Below, piece by piece: positions 32,428-41,448 of a stretch of DNA of 64,000 nucleotides. The notes beneath the pieces are model-generated. The model made no database searches, had not been told where the DNA came from, and worked only from the letters and a program-made list of their open reading frames with translations. Origin of the DNA: Kitasatospora sp. NBC_00374 (GTDB lineage Bacteria > Actinomycetota > Actinomycetes > Streptomycetales > Streptomycetaceae). Location: the NCBI RefSeq assembly GCF_041434935.1, contig NZ_CP107964.1, forward strand, positions 6,431,001 through 6,495,000, given 5' to 3'. Position numbers and translations under genes: made by a program. Positions within the stretch are counted from its first letter, which is position 1. Every line of letters begins with the position of its first letter.

Positions 32428-33822
32428 TCAGGGGTGGGTCATCCGCAGGACGTCCAGGGCCTCGTCCAGCTGCTGCTCGGTCAGGTCCCCGCGTGTGACG
32501 TACCCGCGCTCCAGCACCACCTGACGGATGGTCTTGCGCTCGGCCAGCGCCTGCTTGGCCACCTTGGCGGCCTCCTCGTAGCCGATGTAGCGGTTGAGCG
32601 GTGTCACCACGGACGGCGAGGACTCGGCGTACTCGCGGGCCCGTTCGGCGTTGGCGGTGATCCCCTCCACCGTCCGGTCGGCCAGCAGCCGGGCGCTGTT
32701 GGCCAGCAGCCGCACCGACTCCAGGACGTTGCGGGCGATCACCGGCAGCATCACGTTCAGCTCGAAGTTGCCGCTCGCCCCGGCCACGGTGACGGTCGTG
32801 TCGTTGCCGATCACCTGGGCGGCCACCATCAGCACCACCTCGGGCAGCACCGGGTTGACCTTGCCGGGCATGATCGAGGAACCCGGCTGGAGGTCCGGCA
32901 GGTTGATCTCGCCGAGGCCGGTGCGCGGGCCCGAGCCCATCCAGCGCAGGTCGTTCGCGATCTTGGTGAAGCCGACCGCGACCGTCCGCAGCTGACCGCT
33001 CAGCTCGACCAGTCCGTCCCGGGCGCCCTGCGCCTCGAAGTGGTCGCGCGCCTCGGTCAGCGGCAGCCCGGTGGTGCGGGCGACCTCGGCGATCACGGCG
33101 GACGCGAAGCCCGGCGGCGTGTTGATGCCGGTGCCGACCGCCGTGCCGCCGAGCGGCAGTTCGGCGACCCGGGGCAGGGCCGAGCGCAGCCGCTCCACCC
33201 CGTACCGGACCTGCGCCGCGTAGCCGCCGAACTCCTGGCCGAGGGTGACCGGGGTGGCGTCCATCAGGTGCGTCCGGCCGGCCTTCACCACGTCGTCGAA
33301 CTCGGCCGACCGGCGCTCCAGCGCCTCCGCCAGGTGCTCCAGGGCCGGGACCAGCTCCGAGGTCACGGCCGCCGTGGCGGCGATGTGGATCGAGGACGGG
33401 AAGACGTCGTTGGAGGACTGGCTGGCGTTGACATGGTCGTTGGGGTGCACCGGCCGGCCCAGCCGCTCGCCGGCCAGGGTCGCGATCACCTCGTTGGCGT
33501 TCATGTTCGACGAGGTGCCGGAGCCGGTCTGGAAGACGTCGACTGGGAACTCGTCGTCCCAGTGGCCCTCCGCGACCTCGTACGCGGCCTGCTCGATCGC
33601 CTCGGCCGTCTCGCCGTCCAGCACGCCCAGTTCGGCGTTGACCCGCGCGGCGGCGGCCTTGATCCGGGCCAGCGCGGCGATGTGCGCCCGCTCCAGCCGC
33701 AGGCCGGAGACCGGGAAGTTCTCCACCGCCCGCTGGGTCTGCGCCTGCCACTTGGCGGCGGCCGGCACCCGCACCTCGCCCATCGAGTCGTGTTCGACCC
33801 GGAACCTGTCCTCATCACCCAT
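32428..33822 (-). CDS. fumC: Class II fumarate hydratase
   Basis: 464 aa. The ATG at 33822 follows AGGAGGTGT. The superfamily signature GSSIMPGKVNP is present, along with TGSGTSSNMNANEV, NASQSSNDVFPSS and GRTHLMDATPVTLGQE, all typical of iron-independent fumarases. It interconverts fumarate and malate in the TCA cycle. Aspartase is a close relative, but the pattern fits fumarase better. Two and a half tandem copies of a 13-bp sequence precede it. Confidence 0.93.
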   Translation of the reverse strand: MGDEDRFRVEHDSMGEVRVPAAAKWQAQTQRAVENFPVSGLRLERAHIAALARIKAAAARVNAELGVLDGETAEAIEQAAYEVAEGHWDDEFPVDVFQTGSGTSSNMNANEVIATLAGERLGRPVHPNDHVNASQSSNDVFPSSIHIAATAAVTSELVPALEHLAEALERRSAEFDDVVKAGRTHLMDATPVTLGQEFGGYAAQVRYGVERLRSALPRVAELPLGGTAVGTGINTPPGFASAVIAEVARTTGLPLTEARDHFEAQGARDGLVELSGQLRTVAVGFTKIANDLRWMGSGPRTGLGEINLPDLQPGSSIMPGKVNPVLPEVVLMVAAQVIGNDTTVTVAGASGNFELNVMLPVIARNVLESVRLLANSARLLADRTVEGITANAERAREYAESSPSVVTPLNRYIGYEEAAKVAKQALAERKTIRQVVLERGYVTRGDLTEQQLDEALDVLRMTHP

Positions 33823-33870
33823 CGTGTGACACCTCCTGCTCTCCCGAGCCGCGCGGGCGGCCGCAATATT

Positions 33871-33901
33871 TCCGATCCCGAGGTCCGATCCCGAGGTCCG
33901 A
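33871..33901. repeat. 13-bp tandem direct repeat upstream of fumC
   Basis: TCCGATCCCGAGG occurs at 33871-33883 and 33884-33896, followed by TCCGA. It lies in the divergent region between fumC and the TfoX-like gene and could be a regulator site. Confidence 0.6.
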
Positions 33902-33985
33902 CCCGGCCGCGCACCCGCACCGCGTCCGGCCGGTCGGTCGGCGGGGCAACCCCCGGCCAGCGTCGCGGTGCGGGAGCATGGCGGG

Positions 33986-34345
33986 GTGACCGACACACCG
34001 CAACTGACCGACGGACCGGAACCGGCCGAGGTGCCCGACCCGGCCGGCCGCTACCAGGAGATCGCGGCCGAGCTGGCGCCGCACGGGGCCACCCCGGCCC
34101 AGATGTTCGGCATGCCGTGCCTGAAGGACGCGAACGGGAAGGCCTTCCTCGGCCTGCACCGGGGCGAGCTGGTCTGCCGGCTCGGGCGGGACACCCCGGC
34201 CTTCGCCGAGGCCCTGCACCTGCCGGACGCGCACCTGTTCGACCCGGCCGGCGGGCGGCCGATGAAGGACTGGGTCTGCCTGCCGGCCGGGTCGGCCGGA
34301 CACTGGGACAACTTCGCCGAAGCAGCATTTCGGTCCCCGCGCTGA
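33986..34345 (+). CDS. TfoX N-terminal domain-like protein
   Basis: 119 aa from a GTG. The segment MFGMPCLKDANGKAFLGLH with GRPMKDWVCLP matches the TfoX/Sxy N-terminal (YjhX-type) fold found as small stand-alone proteins in actinomycetes. In gamma-proteobacteria TfoX controls competence; stand-alone actinobacterial homologues have no known role. There is no operon partner. Confidence 0.75.
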   Translation: MTDTPQLTDGPEPAEVPDPAGRYQEIAAELAPHGATPAQMFGMPCLKDANGKAFLGLHRGELVCRLGRDTPAFAEALHLPDAHLFDPAGGRPMKDWVCLPAGSAGHWDNFAEAAFRSPR

Positions 34346-34462
34346 CGAACCGTCGAATCTTCACTCGGAAGAATGAAGATCGGTGCGCCGGTGTGCGTCC
34401 GACCCGCCCCGCTGCCTAGCGTCGGCCCGGAATCCGGAACATCCGACACGGGGCGGGCAGCT

Positions 34463-36262
34463 GTGGAGCGTCACCAGGGCACGGGACTGACCAGGCGCGA
34501 ACTGGTCGCGGGCACGGCCGCGCTGGGCATGGCCGGGTGGCTGCTCAACGGCACCCTCGGGCCGGAGAGCGCGAGCGCCGCCGTCCCGCTGCCGCCCGCG
34601 CTGCCGGCCGGGGTGACGCCCTACCGCGCCGAGTACCGGAACTGGTCCGGCGAGATCCACGCCGACCAACTCTGGACCTGCGCACCCGAGTCGCCCGAGC
34701 AGGTCGTCCTGCTCGCCGACTGGGCCCGCGCCAACGGCTGGCGGCTGCGCGCCCAGGGCCACCGCCACACCTGGGCCCCGCTCACCGTCCCGGACGGCAC
34801 CCCGGCCGCCGCCCGGGTGCTGCTGCTGGACACCACCCGCCACCTCACCGCGCTCACCCAGGTCGACGGCGCGACGGTCCGCGCCCAGACCGGCGCCGAC
34901 ATGGAGGCGCTGCTCGCCCACCTCGCCGACCGCGGCCTCGGCGTGGCGGCCTGCCCCGCCCCCGGGGAGCTGACCGTCGGCGGTGTGCTCGCGATCGGCG
35001 GCCACGGCACCGCCCTCCCGCCGGCCGGGGCGCAGCCGGTGGCCGGCCACGGCTACGGCACCCTCAGCAACCAGGTGGTCCGGTTCACCGCCGTCGTCCT
35101 CGACCCGGCCGCCGGACGGTACGTGCTGCGCACCTTCGAGCGCTCGGAGGCGGACGCCGCCGCCTTCCTGGTCCATCTCGGGCGGGCCTTCCTCACCGAG
35201 GTCGAGCTCCGGGTCGGCCAGGACCAGCGGCTGCGCTGCGTCAGCCGCCTCGACATCCCCGTCGCCGAGCTGCTCGCGCCGCCAGGCTCCGGCGGCCGCA
35301 GCCTGGCGGGCCTGGTGGACGCCTCCGGCCGGGTGGAGGTGATCTGGTACGCGTTCACCGAGCTGCCCTGGGTCAAGGTGTGGAGCACCGCGCCGACCCG
35401 GCCGATCCCCGCCCGCGAGGTGCGCGAGCCGTACAACTACCCGTTCTCCGACCGGATCCCGGAGCCGGTCGCCCGGCTGGCCGGGCAGATCGCCGCCGGC
35501 GCCTGGGGTTCGGCGCCGCTGCTCGGGCAGCTCCAGTACCTGGTCACCAAGATCGGACTCACCGGGGACCTCACCGACCTGCTGCTCTCCGGCGGGGTGC
35601 TGCGCGACCTGCTGAGCGGCGACGCCCTGGTGCACCTGCTGGCCGGCGGGCTGCGCTCGGACCTGTGGGGACCCTCCCGCACCCTGCTCCAGTACGTCCG
35701 CCCGAGCACCCTGCGGGTCACCGCCAACGGGTACGCGGTGCTCGCCCGCCGGGCCGACCTCCAGTGGGTGGCCGCCGAGTTCGCCGCCTTCTACCGTGCG
35801 CTGCTGGCGCGGTACCGGGCGCGCGGCGAGTTCCCGGTGAACGGCGGCGTGGAGATCCGGGTCACCGGTCTGGACGACCCGGCCCGCTCCGGCGTTCCCG
35901 GCGCCCGCCCGCCGCTGCTCTCGGCCCTGCGCCCGCGCGCCGACCGGCCGGACTGGGACACCGCCGTCTGGCTGGACATCCTCAGTCTCCCCGGCACCCC
36001 CGGACTGGCCCGGTTCTGCCGGGAGTTGGAGCAGTTCCTGCTCCGCACCTTCGACGGCACCCGGGCCGGGCTGCGGGTCGAGTGGTCCAAGGGCTGGGCG
36101 TACAGCGAGGACGCCGCCTGGGCCGACGACGAGATGCTCGACCGCACCGTCCCGGCCTCGCTGGCCGAGGACGGCGGCTGGGCCGAGGCGGTCGCCGTCC
36201 TCGACCGGTACGACCCGGACCGGGTCTTCTCCAACGACTTCCTGGACCGTCTGCTGCGCTGA
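34463..36262 (+). CDS. Tat-exported FAD oxidase with cholesterol-oxidase substrate-binding domain
   Basis: 599 aa from the GTG at 34463; an upstream in-frame ATG at 34373 is less likely because it would bury the signal. The Tat signal is LTRRELVAGTAALGMAGWLL. The FAD-binding type-4 domain contains LRAQGHRHTWAPLT, whose His is a candidate for covalent FAD attachment, and TVGGVLAIGGHGTALP. The C-terminal half resembles the substrate-binding domain of class II (vanillyl-alcohol-oxidase-type) cholesterol oxidase. It may oxidise sterols or other alcohols outside the cell. No steroid catabolic genes are adjacent. Confidence 0.82.
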   Translation: MERHQGTGLTRRELVAGTAALGMAGWLLNGTLGPESASAAVPLPPALPAGVTPYRAEYRNWSGEIHADQLWTCAPESPEQVVLLADWARANGWRLRAQGHRHTWAPLTVPDGTPAAARVLLLDTTRHLTALTQVDGATVRAQTGADMEALLAHLADRGLGVAACPAPGELTVGGVLAIGGHGTALPPAGAQPVAGHGYGTLSNQVVRFTAVVLDPAAGRYVLRTFERSEADAAAFLVHLGRAFLTEVELRVGQDQRLRCVSRLDIPVAELLAPPGSGGRSLAGLVDASGRVEVIWYAFTELPWVKVWSTAPTRPIPAREVREPYNYPFSDRIPEPVARLAGQIAAGAWGSAPLLGQLQYLVTKIGLTGDLTDLLLSGGVLRDLLSGDALVHLLAGGLRSDLWGPSRTLLQYVRPSTLRVTANGYAVLARRADLQWVAAEFAAFYRALLARYRARGEFPVNGGVEIRVTGLDDPARSGVPGARPPLLSALRPRADRPDWDTAVWLDILSLPGTPGLARFCRELEQFLLRTFDGTRAGLRVEWSKGWAYSEDAAWADDEMLDRTVPASLAEDGGWAEAVAVLDRYDPDRVFSNDFLDRLLR

Positions 36263-36281
36263 GACCGACGGACCGGCCCGG

Positions 36282-37835
36282 CTACCGGCCGACCGGTTCC
36301 GCCGCGGGAACCGGCCGGCCGGCCGCCGGGGAGGGGGCGGCCGGGGCGCGCCGGAGCAGGACGGCCACCAGCACGGCGGCGACGGCCAGGGCAGCGGCGC
36401 CGCAGCGCAGCGCGAGGTGGAGGCCGTCGACGAAGGCGGCGTCCGCCGCGTCGCGCAGGGCCTGGGGCAGCGTGTCGCCGGGACCGGCGGCGAGGGCTCC
36501 GGCGGCTGGCCCGGGCACCGGGTGCCGCTGCTCCGGCGGGACGCCGAGGAGGTCCGGCGAGCCGGTCGGGACGCCGGCCAGACGGCTGGTGAGGACGGCC
36601 CCGAGGACCGCCACCCCGACGACCCCGCCGAGTTCGCGCAGGGTGTTGACGGTCGCGGAGGCCATGCCGGCCCGGGCCGGGTCGACGCGCTGCATGACCG
36701 TGATCGACACCGGGGTGAAGGTCATCCCCATGCCCAGCCCCATGGCCAGCAGGACCCAGAGGTACTGCGGGTAGCGGGCCTGTTCGCCGTAGGCCGACAG
36801 GCCCGCGAGCGAGGCGGCGCACAGCGCCAGGCCGGTCACCAGGGGCGGACGCGGTCCGCGGCGGGCGGTGAGCGCGCCCGAGAGCGGCGCGGCGACGACG
36901 ATCATCGCGGTCATCGGCAGCCCGGCGAGCCCGGCGTCCGAGGGGGCCCAGCCCATCACGTCCTGCATCAGCAGGGGCAGGAAGAAGGAGGTGCCGAAGA
37001 TCCCGAAGCTCACCATGAAGCCGCTCAGGGCTGCTGCGGTGAGCGCGGGATCCCGGAAGAATCGCAGGTCGAGCATGGGGTCGGCGGTGCGCAGTTCGAC
37101 CAGGGCGAAGAGCGGCAGCAGCAGGGCCGCGGCGGCGGCGCAGGCCGGGACACCGCGCTCGGTCCAGCCGTGGGTCGGTCCCTCGACCAGGGCGTAGACC
37201 AGGGCGCCGAGGCCGAGGGCGGACAGTGCCTGCCCCGCGAGGTCCAACCGCCGGGCCCGGCCGGCGAACTCGGGGAGTGCCCGGGCGGCCAGCAGCAGTC
37301 CCGCGGCGCCGACCGGGACGTTGATCCAGAACACCCCGGACCAGCCGAACGCCTCCACGATCGGACCGCCCACGACCGGGCCGACCGCGAGGCCGAGCGC
37401 GGAGACCCCGGACCAGAGGCCGACGGCCCGGGCCCGCTCCCGCTCGTCGGTGAAGACGTGCCGCAGGACCGACAGGCTGCCCGGGGTGAGCAGTGCGGCT
37501 CCCAGGCCCTGGAGCATCCGGGCGGCGATCAGCGGGCCGGTCGACCAGGACAGCCCGGCCGCCGCGGATCCGGCGGTGAACAGCGCCAGGCCGGTCAGGA
37601 AGATCCGTTTGCGCCCGTACCGGTCGCCGAGCGTGCCGCCGGTCAGCAGCAGGGCGGCGTAGACCAGGCTGTAGCCCTCGACGATCCACTGCAGCCCGTC
37701 GACGCCGGCGTGCAGTTGCCGCCCGATCCGGGGCAGCGCGTTGTTGACGACGACGTTGTCGAGCATTGCCATGAACATGGTGGCGCACAGGGTGGCGAGT
37801 ACCAGCCTCTTGCGCCGGGGGGTCAACTCCTCCAT
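36282..37835 (-). CDS. MFS drug efflux transporter (DHA2, 14-TM)
   Basis: 517 aa with about 14 hydrophobic helices. The N-terminal motif is MFMAMLDNVVVNNALPRIG, followed by GGTLGDRYGRKRIFLTGL (motif A) and the antiporter motif around GPVVGGPIVEAFGW. It is a proton-driven drug exporter of the QacA/EmrB type. It is divergent from a tetR gene, and two identical palindromic operators lie in the 97-bp gap, a standard drug-inducible pump design. Confidence 0.9.
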   Translation of the reverse strand: MEELTPRRKRLVLATLCATMFMAMLDNVVVNNALPRIGRQLHAGVDGLQWIVEGYSLVYAALLLTGGTLGDRYGRKRIFLTGLALFTAGSAAAGLSWSTGPLIAARMLQGLGAALLTPGSLSVLRHVFTDERERARAVGLWSGVSALGLAVGPVVGGPIVEAFGWSGVFWINVPVGAAGLLLAARALPEFAGRARRLDLAGQALSALGLGALVYALVEGPTHGWTERGVPACAAAAALLLPLFALVELRTADPMLDLRFFRDPALTAAALSGFMVSFGIFGTSFFLPLLMQDVMGWAPSDAGLAGLPMTAMIVVAAPLSGALTARRGPRPPLVTGLALCAASLAGLSAYGEQARYPQYLWVLLAMGLGMGMTFTPVSITVMQRVDPARAGMASATVNTLRELGGVVGVAVLGAVLTSRLAGVPTGSPDLLGVPPEQRHPVPGPAAGALAAGPGDTLPQALRDAADAAFVDGLHLALRCGAAALAVAAVLVAVLLRRAPAAPSPAAGRPVPAAEPVGR

Positions 37836-37843
37836 CACTCTCC

Positions 37844-37856
37844 CTAACAGTGTTAG
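37844..37856. promoter_or_regulatory. TetR operator 1
   Basis: CTAACAGTGTTAG is a perfect 6+1+6 palindrome 9 bp from the efflux gene start. An identical copy lies 41 bp away, nearer tetR. Confidence 0.85.
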
Positions 37857-37884
37857 TCGATGTCCCGGCGTGGCAAGAATGCCC

Positions 37885-37897
37885 CTAACAGTGTTAG
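37885..37897. promoter_or_regulatory. TetR operator 2
   Basis: CTAACAGTGTTAG, identical to operator 1, lies 36 bp from the tetR ATG. The two dyad centres are 41 bp (about four helical turns) apart, allowing one face of DNA to be bound. Confidence 0.85.
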
Positions 37898-37932
37898 ATG
37901 GCAAGCGGAATCTCTCGGAACGGAGGCGGCCG

Positions 37933-38676
37933 ATGGTGGACGACGGTGCGGACGCGAGCCCGCAGCCGGGCCTGACCAGGGAGGCGATCGCGCAGGCCGC
38001 CCTGCGGGTACTGGAGCGCGAAGGGATCGACGGACTGTCGATGCGCAAGGTCGGCGCCGAGCTCGGCGTGAAGGCCGCCTCGCTGTACTGGCACGTCCGC
38101 AACAAGGAACAGCTGCTGGACCTGCTCACCGACGCGCTGATGGCCGACGCCGAACCCCCGCCCCGCGAGGGCCCCTGGCGCGACCAGCTGCGCGCCTACA
38201 GCGAACTCCACCGGCAGCACCTGCTGGGCAAGCGGGACGCGGCCAAGGTCACCGCCGGCCGACTGGCCCCCGGCCCGCACATCCTGCGCCTGATGGAGGA
38301 CCAGCTCGGCCGGCTCCGCGAGGCCGGCTTCGCCGACGCCGACGCCGCGCTGATCAACCACATGCTCGGCGTCTACGTGCAGGGCTTCGTGCTCCAGGAG
38401 CAGACTCCCCTCTCGGCCTCCGAGGCCATGGGGGCCGGGCGGCGCGAGGCCGCCACCGCGGTGGGGGCCCAGTTCCGCCGACTGCCCGAGGCGGCCTTCC
38501 CCAACCTCGTCGCCCTCGCCGGCGACCTCACCGCACCGACCATGGACGACCGGTTCGCGTTCGGCCTCGAACGCCTCCTCGACGGCATGGCCGCACTGCT
38601 GCCCGAGCCCGGCACCGTCGCCGCACCCCCACCGGGAACGACCGGGAACGACAGGGAGACCACCGACCGTGAGTGA
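37933..38676 (+). CDS. TetR-family regulator of the divergent efflux pump
   Basis: 247 aa. GGAGG precedes the ATG. The HTH reads LTREAIAQAALRVLEREGID then GLSMRKVGAELGVKAASLYWHV, and the C-terminal domain resembles the tetracycline-repressor type (ligand-binding helices from about residue 75). It likely represses both itself and the DHA2 pump by binding the twin palindromes, and is released by a small hydrophobic drug. Its stop overlaps the next gene by 8 nt. Confidence 0.9.
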   Translation: MVDDGADASPQPGLTREAIAQAALRVLEREGIDGLSMRKVGAELGVKAASLYWHVRNKEQLLDLLTDALMADAEPPPREGPWRDQLRAYSELHRQHLLGKRDAAKVTAGRLAPGPHILRLMEDQLGRLREAGFADADAALINHMLGVYVQGFVLQEQTPLSASEAMGAGRREAATAVGAQFRRLPEAAFPNLVALAGDLTAPTMDDRFAFGLERLLDGMAALLPEPGTVAAPPPGTTGNDRETTDRE

Positions 38677-39001
38677 CCGCACCTACCGCGTCATCGTCCG
38701 AGGCGTCTTCGCGGACCTGGACGAGGCCCGCCGCGCCGACCTGCTCGCCACCGCCGACCGGCACGACATCCTCGACGCCGCGTTCACCGACGAGGGCACC
38801 CTCGTCTACGACCGCGCACTGCGCACCTTCAGCTTCCGGTGCGTGGTCCGGCAGCCCGGCGACGGCGACGAACGGACGGCGGTCGGGCACGCCTGCGACC
38901 GGGCGGCCGCCACCCTCGCCGGACGCGGCGTCGGCCACGGCCCGCTGCGCGGCAGCGCCACCAGCCTCGACGACATGAAGATCCGCCGGCCCCGGCGCTG
39001 A
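38669..39001 (+). CDS. DUF6204 family protein
   Basis: 110 aa from a GTG that overlaps the tetR stop by 8 nt. It is a small alpha/beta protein beginning TYRVIVRGVFADLDEARRADLL and containing DAAFTDEGTLVYD, features of the DUF6204 family common in Streptomyces. No function is established. Overlap with the repressor suggests that its synthesis rises with the pump locus. Confidence 0.78.
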   Translation: MSDRTYRVIVRGVFADLDEARRADLLATADRHDILDAAFTDEGTLVYDRALRTFSFRCVVRQPGDGDERTAVGHACDRAAATLAGRGVGHGPLRGSATSLDDMKIRRPRR

Positions 39002-39011
39002 CCGCCGCGGC

Positions 39012-39584
39012 TCACCCGGCCGGCAGCGGCAGCGACTTGTGGAAGAACGTGGTCGGCCGCAGCACCCCGGCCGGGTCGGCGGCGTACCGCGGCACGGTGC
39101 CCAGCCTGGTCCAGCCGGCCGCGTCGTACAGCCGCTCGGCGGGGCTGCCGGTCTCGGTGTCCAGCAGCAACAGGCCGACCCCGAGCACGACCGCCTGCCG
39201 CTCGGCGTGCCCCAGCAGCTCCCGGCCCAGGCCTCGGCCGCGCGCCGCGCTGTGCACGATCAGCTTGGCCAGCTCGGCCCGGTGACGGCTGTTCGGCATG
39301 GTGCTCAGCCGCAGCTGGACGGTGCCCAGCAGGCGGCCGGTCGCGCCGTCCCGCGCCGCCCAGAGCGCGATCGAACCGTCCGTCACCCCGCTCGCGAGGC
39401 CCCGCCACCAGGCGGCGGCCTCGCCCGCGTCCAGCGGGTCCAGGAAGCCCACCGAGGAACCGCCCGCCACCGCGTCCGTCAGCAGCTCGCCGAGCTCCCC
39501 GGCACCGGCCAGCAGTTCCCCGGCCCCGAGGCGCGTGATGGCGGGAACGGCGGGAACGGCCGGCGCGGTGGGCAGCTCGGGCAT
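39012..39584 (-). CDS. GNAT-family N-acetyltransferase
   Basis: 190 aa. The ATG at 39584 follows TTGGAG. The acetyl-CoA loop is VHSAARGRGLGRELLGHAE, followed by LLLLDTETGSPAERLYDAAGW, the usual GNAT motifs A and B. The N-terminal 30 residues are Ala/Pro rich. Acceptor substrate unknown. It is convergent with the DUF6204 gene, with 10 bp between the stop codons. Confidence 0.88.
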   Translation of the reverse strand: MPELPTAPAVPAVPAITRLGAGELLAGAGELGELLTDAVAGGSSVGFLDPLDAGEAAAWWRGLASGVTDGSIALWAARDGATGRLLGTVQLRLSTMPNSRHRAELAKLIVHSAARGRGLGRELLGHAERQAVVLGVGLLLLDTETGSPAERLYDAAGWTRLGTVPRYAADPAGVLRPTTFFHKSLPLPAG

Positions 39585-39705
39585 GTCGGGCTCCAATCGT
39601 CGGTCGACTGTGGGCATCATCTCGTACCGGCCGGTACCGCGGGCGCGGCATACTCGTCGCCGCGGCCCCACCCCCGCCGCGCCGTCACCGCCCGAGGAGA
39701 CCGCC

Positions 39706-40887
39706 ATGGCCACCACCCCCGACCGCCTCGACCCGGCCGACCTGCTCGCCGTCGGGGAGCTGCTCACCGACGAGGAGCGGCTGATCCGCGACACCGTGCG
39801 GAAGTTCACCGAGGAGCGGATCCGCCCGGAGATCGGCGACTGGTTCGAGCGCGGTGTGTTCCCGGTGCGCGAGCTCGCCCCCGAACTCGGCCGGCTCGGC
39901 GTGCTCGGGATGCACCTGGACGGCTACGGCTGCACCGGCTCCACCGCGACCGAGTACGGCGTCGCCTGTATGGAGCTGGAGGCCGCCGACTCCGGGCTGC
40001 GCAGCTTCGTCTCCGTCCAGGGCTCGCTCGCGATGCGCTCCATCCACGCGTTCGGCTCCGAGGAGCAGAAGCAGCAGTGGCTGCCCGAGCTGGCCGCCGG
40101 CCGCGCGATCGGCTGCTTCGGCCTCACCGAACCGGACTTCGGCTCCGACCCGGCCAACATGCGCACCCGCGCCCGCCGCAAGGGCCAGGACTGGGTGCTC
40201 TCCGGCTCCAAGATGTGGATCACCAACGGCTCGGTCTCGGACGTCGCGGTCGTCTGGGCGCAGACCGAGGACGGTGTGCGCGGCTTCCTCGTCCCGCGGG
40301 GCGCCGCCGGCTTCACCGCCAACGACGTGCACGGCAAGCTCTCGCTGCGCGCCTCGGTCACCAGCGAGCTGGTCCTCGACGAGGTGCTGCTGCCCGCCGA
40401 CGCGATGCTGCCCGGCGTGCGCGGCCTGCGCGGCCCGCTCTCCTCGCTCAACGAGGCCCGGTACGGGATCCTCTGGGGCACCGTCGGCGCGGCCCGCGAC
40501 TGCTACACCGCGGCGCTCGACTACGCGAGGACCCGGATCCAGTTCGACCGGCCGATCGCCGGCTTCCAGCTGACCCAGCAGAAGCTGGTCGACATGATGC
40601 TGGAGGTGGAGAAGGCCTACCTGGTCGCCGTCCGGATCGGCCGGCTCAAGGACGAGGGCCGCAGCCTGCCCGCCCACGTCAGCTTCGGCAAGCTGAACAA
40701 CGTCCGCACCGCGCTGGAGATCGCCCGCTCCGCCCGGACGATCCTCGGCGCCAACGGCGTCACCACCGCGTACTCGCCCCTGCGGCACGCCAACAACCTG
40801 GAGTCGGTGCTCACCTATGAGGGCACCTCGGAGATCCACACGCTGGTGCTCGGCGAGGCGATCACCGGTGAGGCCGCCTACCGCTGA
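39706..40887 (+). CDS. Acyl-CoA dehydrogenase, glutaryl-CoA dehydrogenase type
   Basis: 393 aa. GAGGAGA precedes the ATG. FAD and substrate motifs are CFGLTEPDFGSDPANM and WITNGSVSDVAVVWAQ. The catalytic-base region is TYEGTSEIHTLVLGEAITG, and the SLNEARYGILWGTVGAARD and ANGVTTAYSPLRHANNLES segments match glutaryl-CoA dehydrogenases best. It would oxidise and possibly decarboxylate glutaryl-CoA from lysine or tryptophan breakdown; other short-chain acyl-CoAs remain possible. Confidence 0.88.
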   Translation: MATTPDRLDPADLLAVGELLTDEERLIRDTVRKFTEERIRPEIGDWFERGVFPVRELAPELGRLGVLGMHLDGYGCTGSTATEYGVACMELEAADSGLRSFVSVQGSLAMRSIHAFGSEEQKQQWLPELAAGRAIGCFGLTEPDFGSDPANMRTRARRKGQDWVLSGSKMWITNGSVSDVAVVWAQTEDGVRGFLVPRGAAGFTANDVHGKLSLRASVTSELVLDEVLLPADAMLPGVRGLRGPLSSLNEARYGILWGTVGAARDCYTAALDYARTRIQFDRPIAGFQLTQQKLVDMMLEVEKAYLVAVRIGRLKDEGRSLPAHVSFGKLNNVRTALEIARSARTILGANGVTTAYSPLRHANNLESVLTYEGTSEIHTLVLGEAITGEAAYR

Positions 40888-40971
40888 CGCCCGACCGGCC
40901 CGGATAACCGGTGGTGGCCGCGGGGCGCGGCTGGCTACGGTGCACAGCGATCCCGAAGGAGACCCGCACCC

Positions 40972-41331
40972 GTGACCACCACCGACACCACCACCCTCTG
41001 GCGTCCCACCGGCCCTGCGGAGCTGGCGCTGGTCGAGGCCGCCGACTGGCGGGCCTGGCCGCCGCGGCTCCCGGAGCAGCCGATCTTCTACCCGGTGCTG
41101 AACGAGGACTACGCCGTCCGGATCGCGCGGGACTGGAACGTCCCGGCCTCCGGCGCCGGCTACGTCACACGCTTCGAGGTGGAGACCGCCTTCCTGGCCC
41201 GCTACCCCGTCCGGCAGGCCGGCGGGGAGACCATCCTGGAGCTGTGGGTCCCCGCGGAGGAGCTGGCCGAGTTCAACCGGCACCTGGTGGGGCGGATCGA
41301 GGTCGTGCACGAGTTCCGCGCCGCCGCCTGA
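40972..41331 (+). CDS. ADP-ribosylation/crystallin J1-like small protein
   Basis: 119 aa from a GTG with GAAGGAG upstream. Sequences like LWRPTGPAELALVEA, WPPRLPEQPIFYPVLNEDYA and GAGYVTRFEVETAFLARYPV are characteristic of a conserved actinobacterial family annotated by name with ADP-ribosylation/crystallin J1, though it is far too short to be an ADP-ribosylglycohydrolase. Its function is unknown. It sits alone after the acyl-CoA dehydrogenase. Confidence 0.75.
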   Translation: MTTTDTTTLWRPTGPAELALVEAADWRAWPPRLPEQPIFYPVLNEDYAVRIARDWNVPASGAGYVTRFEVETAFLARYPVRQAGGETILELWVPAEELAEFNRHLVGRIEVVHEFRAAA

Positions 41332-41448
41332 CCGGACGGGGACAGACCGCCGACTGCCCCACACCCCCGCCACGATCGGGGGCCCCGGGTTTCGCGGGAC
41401 CGTCCGCGTGCGATAGGACGGGGCGTAACCGCCACGCGAAGGAGCCCC

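Noticed and set aside
40972..41331. Small protein at 40972 as a partner of the ADP-ribosylglycohydrolase at 55336
   Set aside because: They only share an automated family name; the small protein lacks the catalytic acidic pairs and is 14 kb away.
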